From the NCBI RefSeq assembly GCF_015864945.1, contig NZ_JADYWF010000001.1:992378-1056377 (forward strand): a DNA stretch of 64,000 bases. Direction: 5' to 3'. How positions within the stretch are numbered: position 1 is the stretch's first letter; each line of letters begins with the position of its first letter. This document shows positions 44,300-52,704 of the stretch, one piece after another. The position numbers and the translations under genes were made by a program. The notes under the pieces were generated by a model. That model saw nothing but the letters and a program-made list of their open reading frames with translations. It made no database searches and was not told where the DNA came from. Source of the DNA: Salinibacterium sp. NG253 (GTDB taxonomy: Bacteria > Actinomycetota > Actinomycetes > Actinomycetales > Microbacteriaceae).

Positions 44300-44306
44300 T
44301 GGACGC

Positions 44307-45419
44307 ATGCCGAGCCTGACGATCCCCACTGACCTCCTTCCCTCCGACGGACGATTCGGAGCTGGCCCTTCCAAAGTGCGCACCGAACAGATCGAACATC
44401 TCGTTTCTGGCGCGCGAAACATTCTCGGCACTTCTCACCGCCAAGCGCCGGTTCGCGACCTCGTTGGCCGCGTACGTGCAGGCCTCGGAGAGCTTTTCCA
44501 GATTCCTGAGGGCTACGAAGTAGTACTCGGCAATGGAGGCTCCACCGCATTCTGGGATGCCGCAGCCTTCGCCCTCATCGAACGTCGAAGCGCTCACCTC
44601 TCCTTCGGAGAGTTCGGTTCCAAGTTCGCTAAAGCAGCCGCAGCACCTCATCTTGAATCGCCTCATGTCGTCACCGCCCCGGGCGGGTCGCTGGCTGAAC
44701 TCGACGATATCGATGGCGCTGACGTCTTCGCATACCCACAAAACGAAACCTCCACCGGTGTAATGGCGCCGGTGCGTCGCTTCGATGACGAAAACGTGCT
44801 CACCGTCGTGGATGCCACCAGCGCAGCAGGCGGCGTGCAGTTCGACACCAACCAGGCTGACGTCTACTACTTTGCACCGCAGAAGAACTTTGCATCCGAT
44901 GGCGGCCTGTGGATCGCTCTCTTCTCCCCCGCAGCGATCGAGCGTGTCGAGCACATCGCAGCATCGGGCCGCTACATCCCCGAGTTCTTGTCGCTCAAGA
45001 ACGCGATCGACAACTCGCGCCTCAACCAAACGCTCAACACTCCCGCACTCAGCACCCTGCTGCTGCTCGAGAACCAGATCGACTGGATCAATGGCAACGG
45101 TGGGCTTGCGTGGGCGGATGCTCGCACCCGCGAATCCTCGTCGGTGCTCTACGACTGGGCTGCCGCCAGCGATGTCGCTACCCCGTTCGTCACCAACCCG
45201 GAGCACCGCTCGCAAGTCATCGCCACCATCGACTTCGATGACGCGATTGATGCCGCCGCGATCTCGAAGACGCTCCGTGCCAACGGAATCGTCGACACCG
45301 ATCCGTACCGCAAACTGGGCCGCAACCAACTGCGCGTTGCTACCTTCGTTGCAATCGAGCCGGATGACATCCGCAAATTGGTGTCATCGATCGAGTACGT
45401 GATCGCCAACAGCCACTAA
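44307..45419 (+). CDS. serC: phosphoserine aminotransferase
   Basis: 370 residues, the actinobacterial SerC length. The N-terminus (DGRFGAGPSKVRTEQIEHL) and SHRQAPVRDLVGRVRAGL are typical. The PLP-binding Lys lies in YYFAPQKNFASDGG and the DATSAAGG segment binds the cofactor. It converts 3-phosphohydroxypyruvate and glutamate to phosphoserine, the second step of serine synthesis. It is divergent from dtxR. Confidence 0.95.
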   Translation: MPSLTIPTDLLPSDGRFGAGPSKVRTEQIEHLVSGARNILGTSHRQAPVRDLVGRVRAGLGELFQIPEGYEVVLGNGGSTAFWDAAAFALIERRSAHLSFGEFGSKFAKAAAAPHLESPHVVTAPGGSLAELDDIDGADVFAYPQNETSTGVMAPVRRFDDENVLTVVDATSAAGGVQFDTNQADVYYFAPQKNFASDGGLWIALFSPAAIERVEHIAASGRYIPEFLSLKNAIDNSRLNQTLNTPALSTLLLLENQIDWINGNGGLAWADARTRESSSVLYDWAAASDVATPFVTNPEHRSQVIATIDFDDAIDAAAISKTLRANGIVDTDPYRKLGRNQLRVATFVAIEPDDIRKLVSSIEYVIANSH

Positions 45420-45428
45420 TCTGAAACC

Positions 45429-45674
45429 GTGCGTATCTGGCTGAAAGACTCGGAACGCCGGCCCGATCCTGAGCCGGTGCAGACCGACGACCGCAAAGCC
45501 ATGCTCGTGGGCATGGTGTTGTGGATCATCGGTCTCGCACTGCTGCTGCTTTTTATTGAGCCGCTCAACGCATCCGGAAACCTGTGGTGGCTTTGGACGG
45601 CCGTTGCGGGGCTCGTGCTTGGCCTTATCGGCCTGATCTACACGCACGTACGGCGCGGAAAGCGCACTCGCTAG
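45429..45674 (+). CDS. DUF2530 membrane protein
   Basis: 81 residues with two membrane segments (AMLVGMVLWIIGLALLLLF and LWWLWTAVAGLVLGLIGLIY) and a basic tail. DUF2530 is an actinobacterial family of unknown function, often next to serC. The GTG start lies 9 nt after the serC stop, so the genes are probably co-transcribed. Its last 4 bases overlap the convergent DUF3027 gene. Confidence 0.88.
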   Translation: MRIWLKDSERRPDPEPVQTDDRKAMLVGMVLWIIGLALLLLFIEPLNASGNLWWLWTAVAGLVLGLIGLIYTHVRRGKRTR

Positions 45675-46333
45675 TCTTCTTCGTCCGAATCGTCGTCATC
45701 ATCGTCGTCTGAATCATCGTCGTCATCGTCGTCATCGAGTTCAGCGTCGTCTGAATCGTCGTCGTCTTCGTCGTCTTCGTCGTCGTCGTCGCCCGAGTCG
45801 TCGAGGTCATCAACGCTTACGCCCTCATGGTCGCCGCCACGAAACGCGCCAGTGTCGAAGTCATCATCCACGTCGTCGTCGTCATCCGATGCGTCGATGT
45901 CAACACCGTCGAGGTCTCCCCCGTGCAATACGGAGGAGCCGAATTCGTCGTCGCCCTCATCGTCATCGTCGTCGAGATCGTCGTCGTCGGAGGCTTCTTC
46001 TGCAGCGGCCTTTTCGGCATCCGCAGCTTCAGTTGCAGCCTGCGCGGCCTTGTACTCGGCGAGACGTTCCGACCACGGCACCCAGTCAGGCGAGAGCAGT
46101 GCGCCCTCGGCCGGCATAAGTTCTGCTTCGAGAACCGTGGGTTCTTCGCCTTCAACGTGTGCGACGCTGACGGTCCAATTCCAGCCCGGATAGCCCGGCA
46201 GAGCCGAAGAGAAGAGAACCGAAACGGTGCCCTCGCTTTCGATCTGCTCACCGACGAGCGCACCAATCGACGCATCAGTGGTGATCTCGAGGAGTGCCCC
46301 TCGAGCAAGCTTTTCGTACTGGCTATTAGGCAT
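45671..46333 (-). CDS. DUF3027 protein with long acidic tail
   Basis: 220 residues. The first ~100 residues match DUF3027 (SALPGYPGWNWTVSVAHVEGEEPTVLEAELMPAEGALLSPDWVPWSERL). From about residue 115 the protein is a run of Asp and Glu with a few Ser and Gly, probably disordered and strongly negative. The gene overlaps the upstream cold-shock gene by 8 nt, suggesting that both act together, perhaps on RNA or nucleoprotein. The family function is unknown. Confidence 0.85.
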   Translation of the reverse strand: MPNSQYEKLARGALLEITTDASIGALVGEQIESEGTVSVLFSSALPGYPGWNWTVSVAHVEGEEPTVLEAELMPAEGALLSPDWVPWSERLAEYKAAQAATEAADAEKAAAEEASDDDDLDDDDDEGDDEFGSSVLHGGDLDGVDIDASDDDDDVDDDFDTGAFRGGDHEGVSVDDLDDSGDDDDEDDEDDDDSDDAELDDDDDDDDSDDDDDDDSDEED

Positions 46334-46709
46334 CTAGTTCGTCCGCAACTTTACGTAGCATGGAGGCGATCTTGGCGCCGTGGGCTTTATCGGGGTAACG
46401 ACCGCGCTTAAGACCAGAACCAATGCCGTCCATGAGCTTGACGAGATCTTCAATGATCACGGCCATGTCATCGGCAGGCTTGCGGTTAATCTTGGCCATG
46501 CTTGCAGGAGCATCCATGACGCGCACGGAGAGTGCCTGAGCGCCCTTCTTGCCGTCAGCGATGCCGAACTCGAGGCGTGTACCCGCTTTGATCCCAGTCG
46601 TGCCCGCTGGCAGCGCTGAGGCGTGCAAGAAGACCTCTTGGCCTTCATCACTCATGATGAAGCCAAAACCCTTCTCGTCGTCGTAAAACTTAACCTTGCC
46701 GGTAGGCAT
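46326..46709 (-). CDS. cold-shock domain protein with C-terminal extension
   Basis: 127 residues. The start at 46709 lies 7 nt after AAGGAG; an ATG 6 nt upstream is too close. Residues 1-66 form a cold-shock domain with the RNA-binding motifs KGFGFI and VFLHASAL. An extra ~60 residues (KINRKPADDMAVIIEDLVKLMDGIGSG onward) form predicted helices not found in ordinary CspA. It is an RNA/ssDNA-binding protein. Such extended CSPs with DUF3027 neighbours are an actinobacterial arrangement. Confidence 0.9.
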   Translation of the reverse strand: MPTGKVKFYDDEKGFGFIMSDEGQEVFLHASALPAGTTGIKAGTRLEFGIADGKKGAQALSVRVMDAPASMAKINRKPADDMAVIIEDLVKLMDGIGSGLKRGRYPDKAHGAKIASMLRKVADELDA

Positions 46710-46760
46710 GGGCATGCTCCTTTGTATTCGTGACTCAAGCTTAGAACGTAAACGGGCGCG

Positions 46761-46766
46761 TATCCT
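46761..46766 (+). promoter_or_regulatory. -10 box (TATCCT) for leaderless mRNA
   Basis: TATCCT ends 7 nt before the GTG at 46774. Confidence 0.45.
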
Positions 46767-46773
46767 TGTCAAC

Positions 46774-47040
46774 GTGACAAATCACTTAACTGAACGTGAC
46801 CTTCGCATCGAGCGTGTGCTCGCCTACCTGGTCGCCATCTCGATCGCACTCGCTGTGCTTAGCTTTGTCGCCGTAGTCGTTGCTACCGCAGTGGGCCAAA
46901 CCGTATTCGATTACGGTGTGTGGCCCGTAGTGATCACTATGCCCTACTTTGCTTTGCCTTTGGGCGTCGTTTTCATCATCACCCTTGTCGTGTTGAATGG
47001 TCGCCGCCGCCAACGTGAATATAGGAATGGCCACAATTAG
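46774..47040 (+). CDS. small membrane protein
   Basis: 88 residues with two long membrane segments (VLAYLVAISIALAVLSFVAVVVATAVG and PVVITMPYFALPLGVVFIITLVVLN) and a basic tail. It starts at GTG, 7 nt after TATCCT. The family is unassigned; small membrane proteins often accompany the helicase-associated gene in Microbacteriaceae. It overlaps the next gene by 14 nt. Confidence 0.75.
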   Translation: MTNHLTERDLRIERVLAYLVAISIALAVLSFVAVVVATAVGQTVFDYGVWPVVITMPYFALPLGVVFIITLVVLNGRRRQREYRNGHN

Positions 47041-48883
47041 CGATGCGGCTCTTTTGCTCGCCGCTCAACTGCGGGCACTAGACGACGATCAACTTCTTGA
47101 GTTGTTGCGCTCACGCATTGTGCGCGGCAACTCCGTCAGCGACTTCTTTGACCTGGCGGATGCTCTGCAGCAGTCCACTTCTGTTGAACGCGTGTTGCGA
47201 GATCTCGACCGCCCCACGCTCGCCACTCTTGCTGTGGTCGCTGACACTGCTTCTCTCACCGCGCAGGAAGTCGCCTCTGCCGTCGGGCCCTTCGGTGACG
47301 ACGAGGTTGCCGTTCAGCGGCGGCTCGATCGACTCGTGAGCCTGGCGCTGCTCATCCACCGCGGCGGTCGCTACAGCGCCCCAGACGGTGTCACAGACCA
47401 GTTGGCCGGCTGGCCGTTCGATGGTTTGCCATCTACCGGCGAATTGCTCGACGCCCCAGCGCCATCCACTCTCACGTCGGTCGAACCCTCGGAACGCGAC
47501 AGCATCGATAGCATCGCCGCCGAGAACGCGTTCGCCACCACCAACGAGGTCACCGAACTCATCAACCAGCTGCGCTCCAGCCCCGTGCGCGATCTGGCTC
47601 GCGGTGGAGTCTCGCTCCCCGACTCAAAGCGGCTGGCGGCAGCCATGTCGGTGCCGCTCGACAAAATTGCCGGCCTCGTCGACATCGCCGAACGTGCCGG
47701 GCTCATTGCCACAACGAACGCCCAATGGATGCCAACCGCCGACGCCACCGAATGGATGTCGCGTGGTGCGGCCGAACGCTGGGTGCATCTGGCTGAGGCG
47801 TGGCATCAGGGAATTCCTGATGACATCCGCACCATCTTGGCCGACCGCACGCAGAGCTTTTGGGGCAACGGCGTCGAAGACTACATGCGCTGGTTGTACC
47901 CCGCGGGGATCGATTCGGTGCTCGAGAAGGTGCGCCGATATGCCCGGGATGCCAGCTTGCTTGGCGTCACCGCTAATCGTCTGCCGAGTAGCGCTGGCGT
48001 TGCACTGCTCACCCGCACCACGACGGAAGCAACAGCCGCCATGGCTGCGGTTTTTCCGAACGAAGTGCACCAGGTGTATGTGCAGCCCGACCTCAGCGTG
48101 ATTTCGCCAGGACCGTTGGCGCCGCAATTGGATGCCCGGTTGCGCGTGATCGCTGACGTGGAGACTCGCGCCCTGGCATCCACGTATCGGATCTCCCGAT
48201 CGAGCCTGCACCATGCCATGACGCTCGGCGAGACCCTCGACGGCATTCGCAGCTTCCTGACCGAGATCTCCTTGACGGGCGTGCCGCAACCGGTCGAATA
48301 CTTGTTGGCTGAGGCTGCAGCTCGTCATGGGCTTGTGCGAGTTGGCCAGGCTGGCGTGGCCGGTAGCTATGTGATTTCTCCCGACCCCGTTCTCTTGCAG
48401 TCGATCGCGGTTGACCCCAACTTTGGAGCATTCGGTTTACGCCTCGAAGGCGACCGTTTGGTCTCGCGTTTCGGTGTTGAGCAGCTCTTTTGGGCGCTCA
48501 GCGATGCCCGTTACCCGGTTGCCGCCGAGAACTCGGAGGGCACAATCTTGTCGCTGCGACGCGACCAAATCAGCGCTTCACACGTCGAAGAACCTCATGA
48601 CGATGGCCCCGAGAAACTGCTGGCGAAACTTCGCAGTGGTCAGGGCGGCGCTACCGGCGACGAAGATCAGGCATGGTTGTCGCGACAGATTGAGGTCGCG
48701 ATTCGCAACAAGCTGTTGCTCTTTGTCACGGTGAAAATGCCGGATGGTCATCTCGTGCAGTACACACTCGAACCTTCCAGCGTGGCCGCTGGGCGCATGC
48801 GCGGCCTCGACCGTGCGGCAGATATTGAGCGAACGTTGCCGCTGAAGAGCATCGTCGGGGTGGAAGCCACCAACGAACGCTAA
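47027..48883 (+). CDS. helicase-associated protein (XPB/Ssl2-like N-terminal domain)
   Basis: 618 residues from the ATG at 47027 with AGGA just upstream. It has no helicase motifs. The N-terminal two-thirds are winged-helix-like repeats (LAAQLRALDDDQLLELLRSR, VERVLRDLDRPTLATLAVVAD), and the middle (VHQVYVQPDLSVISPGPLAP) is the mark of the Helicase_C_3/XPB-Ssl2 N-like family. A WYL-like end (RNKLLLFVTVKMPDGHLVQYTLEPSSVA) may bind ligand or nucleic acid. It is always next to the XPB helicase gene in actinobacteria and probably acts with it in DNA repair. Confidence 0.85.
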   Translation: MATISDAALLLAAQLRALDDDQLLELLRSRIVRGNSVSDFFDLADALQQSTSVERVLRDLDRPTLATLAVVADTASLTAQEVASAVGPFGDDEVAVQRRLDRLVSLALLIHRGGRYSAPDGVTDQLAGWPFDGLPSTGELLDAPAPSTLTSVEPSERDSIDSIAAENAFATTNEVTELINQLRSSPVRDLARGGVSLPDSKRLAAAMSVPLDKIAGLVDIAERAGLIATTNAQWMPTADATEWMSRGAAERWVHLAEAWHQGIPDDIRTILADRTQSFWGNGVEDYMRWLYPAGIDSVLEKVRRYARDASLLGVTANRLPSSAGVALLTRTTTEATAAMAAVFPNEVHQVYVQPDLSVISPGPLAPQLDARLRVIADVETRALASTYRISRSSLHHAMTLGETLDGIRSFLTEISLTGVPQPVEYLLAEAAARHGLVRVGQAGVAGSYVISPDPVLLQSIAVDPNFGAFGLRLEGDRLVSRFGVEQLFWALSDARYPVAAENSEGTILSLRRDQISASHVEEPHDDGPEKLLAKLRSGQGGATGDEDQAWLSRQIEVAIRNKLLLFVTVKMPDGHLVQYTLEPSSVAAGRMRGLDRAADIERTLPLKSIVGVEATNER

Positions 48884-48894
48884 GCATCCGGGCG

Positions 48895-48900
48895 TAGTCT
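48895..48900 (+). promoter_or_regulatory. -10 box (TAGTCT) for leaderless helicase mRNA
   Basis: TAGTCT ends 7 nt before the ATG at 48908. Confidence 0.45.
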
Positions 48901-48907
48901 AGGTCGG

Positions 48908-50557
48908 ATGAACACAGCACCCGACGGACCTCTGATCGTGCAGTCTGACCGCACGGTTCTGCTTGAGGTCGCACACCCTTTGGCCGAAGACGCGCGCCAT
49001 GATTTGGCCGTGTTTGCGGAGCTGGAGCGGGCTCCTGAGCACATTCACACCTACCGCATCACGCGCTTGGGGCTGTGGAATGCGCGCGCCGCTGGCCATG
49101 ATGCTGCAGCGATGCTGGAGACACTGGAAAAGTATTCGAAGTTTCCCATCCCTCAAAGCGTCAGCGTCGATATCGCGGAGACAGTTGGCCGCTACGGCCG
49201 TCTTGTTATTGACCGCGACGACGACGGCGCCCTCACTCTCACCGCCACCGATCCCGCGGTGTTGCGCGAAATCACACGTGCCAAGAAGGTCGCGAGTCTG
49301 CTGTTCGAGCGTCGCGGCGACCACACTTTTGTGGTTCAGCCGTGGGCCAGAGGGCAACTCAAGCAAGAGCTGTTAAAGCTCGGTTGGCCGGCTGAAGACA
49401 ACGCCGGCTACACGCCAGGCACACCTCACGAGATTGCTCTGGATGCCTCGGGCTGGGGTTTGCGCGAGTACCAGCAGCACGCCATCGACAACTTCTTCGA
49501 CCACGGTTCAGGCGTCGTCGTGCTGCCCTGTGGCGCTGGCAAGACCCTCGTGGGTCTCGGCGCGATGGCGCAAAGCAAGACCACAACCCTCATTTTGGTC
49601 ACCAACACGGTTTCTGCCCGTCAGTGGCGAGCCGAAATCTTGAAACGAACCACCCTCACGGAAGAAGAAGTGGGTGAGTATTCGGGCCAGGTGAAAGAGA
49701 TTTTGCCTGTCACGATCGCGACCTACCAAATCCTGACGGCGAAGCGTAAGGGCGAGTATGCCCATCTTGCATTGCTGGATGCTCTCGACTGGGGCCTTGT
49801 CATTTATGACGAAGTGCACTTGTTGCCTGCGCCCGTGTTCAAGCTCACCGCTGATCTGCAAGCGCGCCGTCGCCTCGGCCTCACCGCGACGCTTGTTCGC
49901 GAAGATGGGCGCGAGGGTGACGTGTTCTCCCTCATCGGCCCCAAACGTTTCGATGCCCCGTGGAAAGAGATTGAGGCGCAGGGCTTCATCTCCCCCGCCA
50001 GTTGCTTCGAAGTGCGCGTTGACCTCCCCGAGAGCGAGCGGCTTGAGTATGCGGCATCCGCTGATGACGAACGTTACAGACTGGCCGCAACAGCACCCGC
50101 TAAAACTGAAGTGGTGCGCGCGCTCGTGAAAAAGCACGCCGGCGAGCGCATTCTCGTTATCGGGCAATACCTCGACCAGATCGATGATTTGTCTGAGCAG
50201 CTGAATGCTCCCAAGCTGACGGGTGCCACCTCTGTTCCGGAACGTGAGCGTCTGTATCAAGAGTTCCGCGACGGCGTCACGAAAGTGCTCATCGTGTCGA
50301 AGGTTGCCAACTTCTCAGTCGACCTGCCCGAGGCAACCGTCGCTGTGCAAGTCAGTGGCTCGTTCGGCTCACGCCAAGAGGAAGCTCAGCGTCTTGGCCG
50401 CCTGCTTCGCCCCAAGGAGAGCGGGCTGCCCGCTAACTTCTACACGCTCGTGGCACGCGACACCGTCGACCAAGACTTCGCACAAAACCGCCAACGGTTC
50501 TTGGCCGAACAGGGCTACAGCTACACGATTTTGGATGCCGCAGACCTGACCGCTTAG
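48908..50557 (+). CDS. XPB-type DEAD/DEAH helicase
   Basis: 549 residues. The N-terminal part (LIVQSDRTVLLEV) is the bacterial XPB damage-recognition-like domain. Helicase motifs: Q-motif LREYQQHAI, Walker A LPCGAGKTL, DEVH (YDEVHLLP), motif III GLTATLVREDG, then RecA2 with VSKVANFSVDLPEA and motif VI QRLGRLLRPK. The RED-like and 3'-5' SF2 layout matches the XPB family known as a 3'-5' DNA helicase in mycobacteria. It likely works in nucleotide excision repair with the preceding protein. Confidence 0.93.
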   Translation: MNTAPDGPLIVQSDRTVLLEVAHPLAEDARHDLAVFAELERAPEHIHTYRITRLGLWNARAAGHDAAAMLETLEKYSKFPIPQSVSVDIAETVGRYGRLVIDRDDDGALTLTATDPAVLREITRAKKVASLLFERRGDHTFVVQPWARGQLKQELLKLGWPAEDNAGYTPGTPHEIALDASGWGLREYQQHAIDNFFDHGSGVVVLPCGAGKTLVGLGAMAQSKTTTLILVTNTVSARQWRAEILKRTTLTEEEVGEYSGQVKEILPVTIATYQILTAKRKGEYAHLALLDALDWGLVIYDEVHLLPAPVFKLTADLQARRRLGLTATLVREDGREGDVFSLIGPKRFDAPWKEIEAQGFISPASCFEVRVDLPESERLEYAASADDERYRLAATAPAKTEVVRALVKKHAGERILVIGQYLDQIDDLSEQLNAPKLTGATSVPERERLYQEFRDGVTKVLIVSKVANFSVDLPEATVAVQVSGSFGSRQEEAQRLGRLLRPKESGLPANFYTLVARDTVDQDFAQNRQRFLAEQGYSYTILDAADLTA

Positions 50558-50781
50558 GGCAGCTCTGGTTGCTCGCCGCCCACCATTACGCCGCAGCGCC
50601 AGCACGGCGCCGGGAGCTCACCCTCAACGAGAGCACCGCATTGCTCGCAGACGCGCGGCAGCCAGCACGCGGCATCCCCCGCGACGGTGTCAGCTGAGTC
50701 ATCCATCTCTTCAGTCTGCTCCCGGTTAACCCTGAAGTCGAGATGAACGGATGCGGCACCGCGCTCACCGCCGAGAGCCAC
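50554..50781 (-). CDS. small zinc-ribbon protein
   Basis: About 75 residues from a GTG at 50781; an ATG at 50706 (50 residues) is the alternative and neither has a strong ribosome site. The end carries two CxxC pairs (VCEQCGALVEGELPAPCWRCGVM), a zinc ribbon. Codon usage is good through the whole frame. Its stop overlaps the convergent helicase stop by 4 nt. The function is unknown. Confidence 0.6.
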   Translation of the reverse strand: MALGGERGAASVHLDFRVNREQTEEMDDSADTVAGDAACWLPRVCEQCGALVEGELPAPCWRCGVMVGGEQPELP

Positions 50782-50843
50782 AACAGCGTCAACCGCACCG
50801 GCTACGGTGGAACCCCGCCACGGAACCCTAGGGAGTCCTTTCG

Positions 50844-51491
50844 ATGCCACAGTCGCCATCGTCCACGTCATCGCAGTCGAGCCCATCGTGGCTGAGCTAC
50901 CGGGAGTCGATCGGCGACCGGTCAGGCCTGTACCGTGCGCTGCTCGAGCACTGGACACCGACATCCGCCCTCAACGTGGGCAGCTATCTCGATCTCTCCC
51001 CGTCGACGAGCATTCCCGCCGTCACCTATGTCGACACCGATCGCCGGGCCGCCGCGTTCTTCGCCGACGCCGAGCGGGTCCGGAGCGAGTTGGAAGGCGC
51101 CACGTTACCGGGAGCCGCAGCTGAGATCATTTTCCTCAAGGCCGATTTTCTGAAGCAGCTTGCGCTGCCCGACGCATCCTTCGACCTGATCATCGCCCTG
51201 TTCACCGGCCCCGCGTGGGATTCCTGCGCTCGGTATCTAGCGCCGCGCGGACTCTTCCTTGCCAACAGCAGCCACGGGGATGCGAGCCTTGCTGCGCTCG
51301 ATCCACGGCTGACTCTGGTGGGCGCGGTCCACCACCGCGACGGGCGCTACAGAATCGACAGTAGCGATCTCGATCGCTATCTGATTCCCAAGAAACCAGA
51401 GCAAGCCGACGCCGAGCTCATTCGTGCCAGCGGCCGAGGCATCGCGTACACCAAGCCCGCGTTCGCGTACCTCTTTCAGCTCACGGGGTAG
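50844..51491 (+). CDS. SAM-dependent methyltransferase-like protein
   Basis: 215 residues. The order of elements fits a class I methyltransferase: SALNVGSYLDLSPS in place of motif I, VTYVDTDRRAAAFF as the acidic motif II, and ASFDLIIALFTGPAWDSCARYLAPRGLFLANSS as motif IV-V. Motif I lacks the usual GxGxG, so SAM binding is uncertain. I cannot name the substrate. It is divergent from the zinc-ribbon gene. Confidence 0.65.
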   Translation: MPQSPSSTSSQSSPSWLSYRESIGDRSGLYRALLEHWTPTSALNVGSYLDLSPSTSIPAVTYVDTDRRAAAFFADAERVRSELEGATLPGAAAEIIFLKADFLKQLALPDASFDLIIALFTGPAWDSCARYLAPRGLFLANSSHGDASLAALDPRLTLVGAVHHRDGRYRIDSSDLDRYLIPKKPEQADAELIRASGRGIAYTKPAFAYLFQLTG

Positions 51492-51501
51492 GCGCGTTAT
51501 C

Positions 51502-51774
51502 TCAGACCGGTTCGCCCTCGAGGCGAGCACGACGCTTGATCATGAAGTCTTTCACCAGGCCGACCATCGAAAGGAGAACGAGAAAGGCGAAGCTCAAGGC
51601 CATCAGCCAGAGAGCGCCGAATCCGACGCTCAGTGGCCACATTGGGGTGACCCCATTGACGCTCCACCACGCAATATCGTGCGACCGTGCGAGGCTCGAG
51701 AGAATTGTGATGGCGGCGAGCACGAGAGCTCCAACGCCAAACGCGATGAGTGTTCCTACGATCAATCTCTTCAT
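51502..51774 (-). CDS. small two-TM membrane protein
   Basis: 90 residues from the ATG preceded by GGGGA at 8 nt. It contains two membrane segments (IVGTLIAFGVGALVLAAITIL and LSVGFGALWLMALSFAFLVLLSMVG) and a basic tail. No family is recognised. Confidence 0.7.
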   Translation of the reverse strand: MKRLIVGTLIAFGVGALVLAAITILSSLARSHDIAWWSVNGVTPMWPLSVGFGALWLMALSFAFLVLLSMVGLVKDFMIKRRARLEGEPV

Positions 51775-51917
51775 CAGTTGATTCCCCTTCGCCTGATCCC
51801 GATACGGCCACCCTATGCTTAAAATTAACAAATACTCAATGAACCATTTGGTGAACAACTTGCCGACACGCCCTGACCTATCAGGTTACATTCAGGAAAC
51901 ACGCAGATACTGGGCAC

Positions 51918-52610
51918 ATGGCTGACGGACCGAAAATTCTCATTGTTGACGACGAACCGAACATTCGCGATCTGCTCACGACGAGCTTGCGCTTCGCGGG
52001 ATTTGCGGTGCGCGCGGTAGGAAGCGGCGCCCAGACCATCTCGGCTGTTCTTGAAGAAGAACCCGACCTGATCATCCTCGACGTGATGTTGCCCGACATG
52101 AACGGTTTCGGAGTCACCAAGCGCCTCCGCGCATCCGGCTACACCTCCCCCATCTTGTTCCTCACAGCAAAAGATGACACTGAGGACAAGATCACCGGCC
52201 TCACCGTCGGTGGTGACGACTACGTCACAAAGCCCTTTAGCCTCGACGAGATTGTGGCCCGCATCAAGGCGATTCTTCGCCGCACGATGCAGGATGACGA
52301 AGAGACGATCATCCGCGCCGGCGACCTCACGATGGACCAGGACACCCACGAGGTATCTATCGGCAGCGAGCAAATCGAGCTCAGCCCGACTGAGTTCAAG
52401 CTGCTGCGTTACCTCATGCTCAACCCCAACCGCGTGCTCTCGAAGGCTCAAATCCTCGATCACGTCTGGGAATACGACTTCAACGGCGACGCCGGCATCG
52501 TGGAGAGCTACATTTCCTACCTGCGCCGCAAGCTCGATCAGCACACCGAAGAGCCAATCATTCAGACCAAGCGTGGATTCGGCTACATGCTGAAGGCAGC
52601 AAAGCCGTAA
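51918..52610 (+). CDS. OmpR/PhoB-family response regulator
   Basis: 230 residues. Receiver domain (1-120) with the acidic pair in IVDDEPNIR, phosphorylated Asp in LIILDVMLPDMNG and Lys in VTKPFSLDE. The C-terminal winged helix (130-228) ends with SYISYLRRKLD and IQTKRGFGYMLK. It pairs with the kinase gene downstream. A hairpin and an independent promoter-like box separate the two genes, so regulator and kinase may be made at different levels. Confidence 0.93.
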   Translation: MADGPKILIVDDEPNIRDLLTTSLRFAGFAVRAVGSGAQTISAVLEEEPDLIILDVMLPDMNGFGVTKRLRASGYTSPILFLTAKDDTEDKITGLTVGGDDYVTKPFSLDEIVARIKAILRRTMQDDEETIIRAGDLTMDQDTHEVSIGSEQIELSPTEFKLLRYLMLNPNRVLSKAQILDHVWEYDFNGDAGIVESYISYLRRKLDQHTEEPIIQTKRGFGYMLKAAKP

Positions 52611-52619
52611 CCACCCGTG

Positions 52620-52661
52620 ATGGCCAGCCCGACATGTGATTTCCCATGTTTGGCTGGCCAT
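52620..52661 (+). terminator. hairpin between response regulator and kinase
   Basis: Arms 52620-52629 and 52652-52661 (ATGGCCAGCC and complement) pair perfectly over 10 bp, with a further inner stem, 10 nt after the regulator stop. It may end or attenuate transcription before the kinase gene. Confidence 0.55.
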
Positions 52662-52690
52662 ACTCGTTCCCGATTCCCAGCCACGCAAGG

Positions 52691-52696
52691 TACCGT
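52691..52696 (+). promoter_or_regulatory. -10 box (TACCGT) before the kinase gene
   Basis: TACCGT ends 8 nt before the ATG at 52705, compatible with a leaderless kinase mRNA of its own. Confidence 0.4.
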
Positions 52697-52704
52697 TCAC
52701 TATC

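Noticed and set aside
45680-46000. Low-complexity GTC/GAC-rich tract considered as a DNA repeat element
   Set aside because: It is the coding sequence of the Asp/Glu-rich tail of the DUF3027 protein; the frame is continuous and no exact repeat unit exists.
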